Shown piece by piece: positions 5,074-6,272 of a stretch of DNA of 6,272 bases. The notes below the pieces were generated by a model. That model saw only the letters and a list, made by a program, of their open reading frames with translations. It did no database searches and was not told the DNA's origin. Position numbers and translations under genes: made by a program. Positions within the stretch are counted from its first letter, which is position 1. Each line of letters starts with the position of its first letter. The DNA is from Elusimicrobia bacterium RIFOXYB2_FULL_49_7 (lineage in GTDB: Bacteria > Fibrobacterota > OXYB2-FULL-49-7), in the NCBI GenBank assembly GCA_001800515.1, contig MGVN01000134.1, forward strand, positions 7,375 through 13,646, in the 5' to 3' direction.

Positions 5074-6272
5074 TTAATCCTTCTTCGCGGCAATAAGATA
5101 AAAAACCGGGATCACGAAAAGTGTCAACAAACCCGATATTAAAACACCGCCAATAGCGGTAATGGCAAAGGGACCCTGGATGGAGGTGGTCTGAAGAGCC
5201 GCCGGAATACTGGAAGCCACAATGGCCAGATTCATCATGAGAATGGCATTGAACTTCTCCGCACAGGCAGCCTGAATGGATTCCGATAAAGAGGCCCCCT
5301 CGCGCCGTTTCTGGACCGCATAATCAATCAGTAAAATGGCACCGTTCACCACCACACCGATGAGCATGATAAGAGACATAAGCGATATCATAGAAATGGT
5401 AGAACCGGTCAGAAAGAGAGCCCACAAGACACCTATCAACCCAAGCGGAATGGTCATCATGATGAAAACCGGCAAAAGCAGGGATTCCAAAATGGCAGCT
5501 AAGACCATATAGGTCAGAAGGATCGCAAGAAAAACTGCACCCCCGAGAGCGGCAAAGGAATCTTTCATCATCTCCTGCTGACCGCCGTAATAAATTCGGT
5601 ATCCCGGTTTCACCGAAATCCGATCCGTCAGTTTCTGGAGTTCGGCCGCCTTGGAACCCACAGCCCCCTGGACTACGTTTGCCGAGACAATGACCTGACG
5701 CTGACGGTTCTTTCGATTAATATTAGCCGCACCGCCTTCATAAACGACCTTGCAGAGCGCCTTCAGGGGAACAATGCCCTTAGCGGTCGGAATGGTCAGA
5801 TTTTCAATATCATCCACTGTGCGTCGATCCGATTCCCGATATTGCACACGAATGGTGTATTCGTCGTTCGCCTCACGATAAACCGCGGCTTCATTGCCGG
5901 ACAGGGCATTCCGGAGATGAAGCCCGAGGCCCCCCACGGTCATCCCATAGATATCCAAACGCTCCCTATCGGGAATGAATTTGATCTCCGGCTTGGCTTC
6001 CTTCCAGGAACTCTGAATGTCGGCCAATCCGACAACCGAACGAGCCTTGGCCTTGACGGAATCGGTCAACGCCAGAATCTCATCCATTTCCTCACCCGTG
6101 ATTTCAGCCTGAATATCCGCATTGGCGCCGCCGCCCCGCATACTCGCCGCTTCCTTGACAACCAGTTTCGCGTCCGGAATATCGGCCAACAACGGGCGAA
6201 TGACGGATTCTATCTCTTTGGTGGACCGTGACCGCTCCTTGACATCCTTGAGATTGATGACCAGAGCGCCGT
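5074..6272 (-). CDS. RND-superfamily efflux transporter (AcrB/HAE1-like), C-terminal part, cut by right window edge
   Basis: The frame is open from the right edge to a TAA at 5074-5076, giving the last 398 residues of a protein normally about 1,000 or more residues long. RND pumps are inner-membrane proton-driven exporters that form trimers and work with a periplasmic adaptor and an outer-membrane channel. What remains is the second periplasmic porter and docking region (about 6272-5560) and transmembrane helices 8 to 12 (about 5550-5094). Diagnostic segments are GGQQEMMKDSF before helix 8, YMVLAAILESLLLPVFIMM, TIPLGLIGV, GVVVNGAILLIDYAV in helix 10, and ITAIGGVLISGLLTLFVIPVFYL at the end. 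The usual R-P-I-L-M-T at the head of helix 11 reads NAILMM (around 5250-5233), and GVVVNNAIL reads GVVVNGAIL. The substrate (drug, metal, lipid) cannot be told from this part. A TTG at 6192 is only an internal codon, not the start. Confidence 0.92.
   Translation of the reverse strand, partial: GALVINLKDVKERSRSTKEIESVIRPLLADIPDAKLVVKEAASMRGGGANADIQAEITGEEMDEILALTDSVKAKARSVVGLADIQSSWKEAKPEIKFIPDRERLDIYGMTVGGLGLHLRNALSGNEAAVYREANDEYTIRVQYRESDRRTVDDIENLTIPTAKGIVPLKALCKVVYEGGAANINRKNRQRQVIVSANVVQGAVGSKAAELQKLTDRISVKPGYRIYYGGQQEMMKDSFAALGGAVFLAILLTYMVLAAILESLLLPVFIMMTIPLGLIGVLWALFLTGSTISMISLMSLIMLIGVVVNGAILLIDYAVQKRREGASLSESIQAACAEKFNAILMMNLAIVASSIPAALQTTSIQGPFAITAIGGVLISGLLTLFVIPVFYLIAAKKD

Noticed and set aside
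5146..5160. Short inverted repeat ACCGC-CAATA-GCGGT as a terminator for acpS
   Set aside because: Only a 5-bp stem, no T-run after it, and it lies inside the RND coding sequence.
5842..6231. 129-residue plus frame opposite the RND gene
   Set aside because: Antisense shadow of a well-supported transporter.

Overview
The window is ordinary-looking bacterial chromosome of moderate GC with tight gene packing: seven protein-coding genes, two of them cut by the window edges, and no RNA gene, insertion sequence, CRISPR array or plasmid/phage signature. The lineage is uncertain. A PorV/PorQ-like outer-membrane protein, an RND exporter, a CehA/McbA-type PHP protein, a DUF3467 protein and AT-rich 5' leaders, with few strong Shine-Dalgarno sequences, point to a Gram-negative (diderm) bacterium, perhaps of the FCB superphylum or a related candidate phylum. 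This is inference, not a placement.

Leftward block (2683 down to 1, minus strand): a small two-helix membrane protein of unknown function, a WYL-domain transcriptional regulator, panC (pantothenate synthetase), and the N-terminal part of a secreted PorV/PorQ-like protein that runs off the left edge. Junctions are a 38-nt overlap, a 21-nt gap and a 4-nt GTGA overlap, so these four genes are probably one transcription unit. The terminal gene is easy to miss because it has a GTG start and no stop inside the window.

A 62-bp AT-rich divergent intergenic region (2684-2745) separates this from the rightward block (2746-5061, plus strand): a 528-residue PHP-family metallohydrolase of the CehA/McbA type with flanking beta-rich regions, a 104-residue DUF3467 protein with a clear AAGGAG ribosome binding site, and acpS (holo-ACP synthase). 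Gaps are 22 and 11 nt, so this is probably also an operon. At the right edge, an RND-superfamily efflux transporter on the minus strand is present only as its C-terminal 398 residues. It converges on acpS with only 12 bp between the stops.

The two operons touch the same cofactor route at both ends: panC makes pantothenate, the CoA precursor, and acpS uses CoA to phosphopantetheinylate acyl carrier protein. I see no clear undescribed system. The most unusual non-coding signal is a perfect 14-bp inverted repeat with a 5-nt loop inside the coding sequence of the WYL regulator (1480-1512). Other points of interest are a shared TATTTTTAT element just upstream of two start codons, a TAnnTTTG-type promoter candidate almost abutting the PHP gene start, and the unrecognised small membrane protein that heads the regulator-panC operon.
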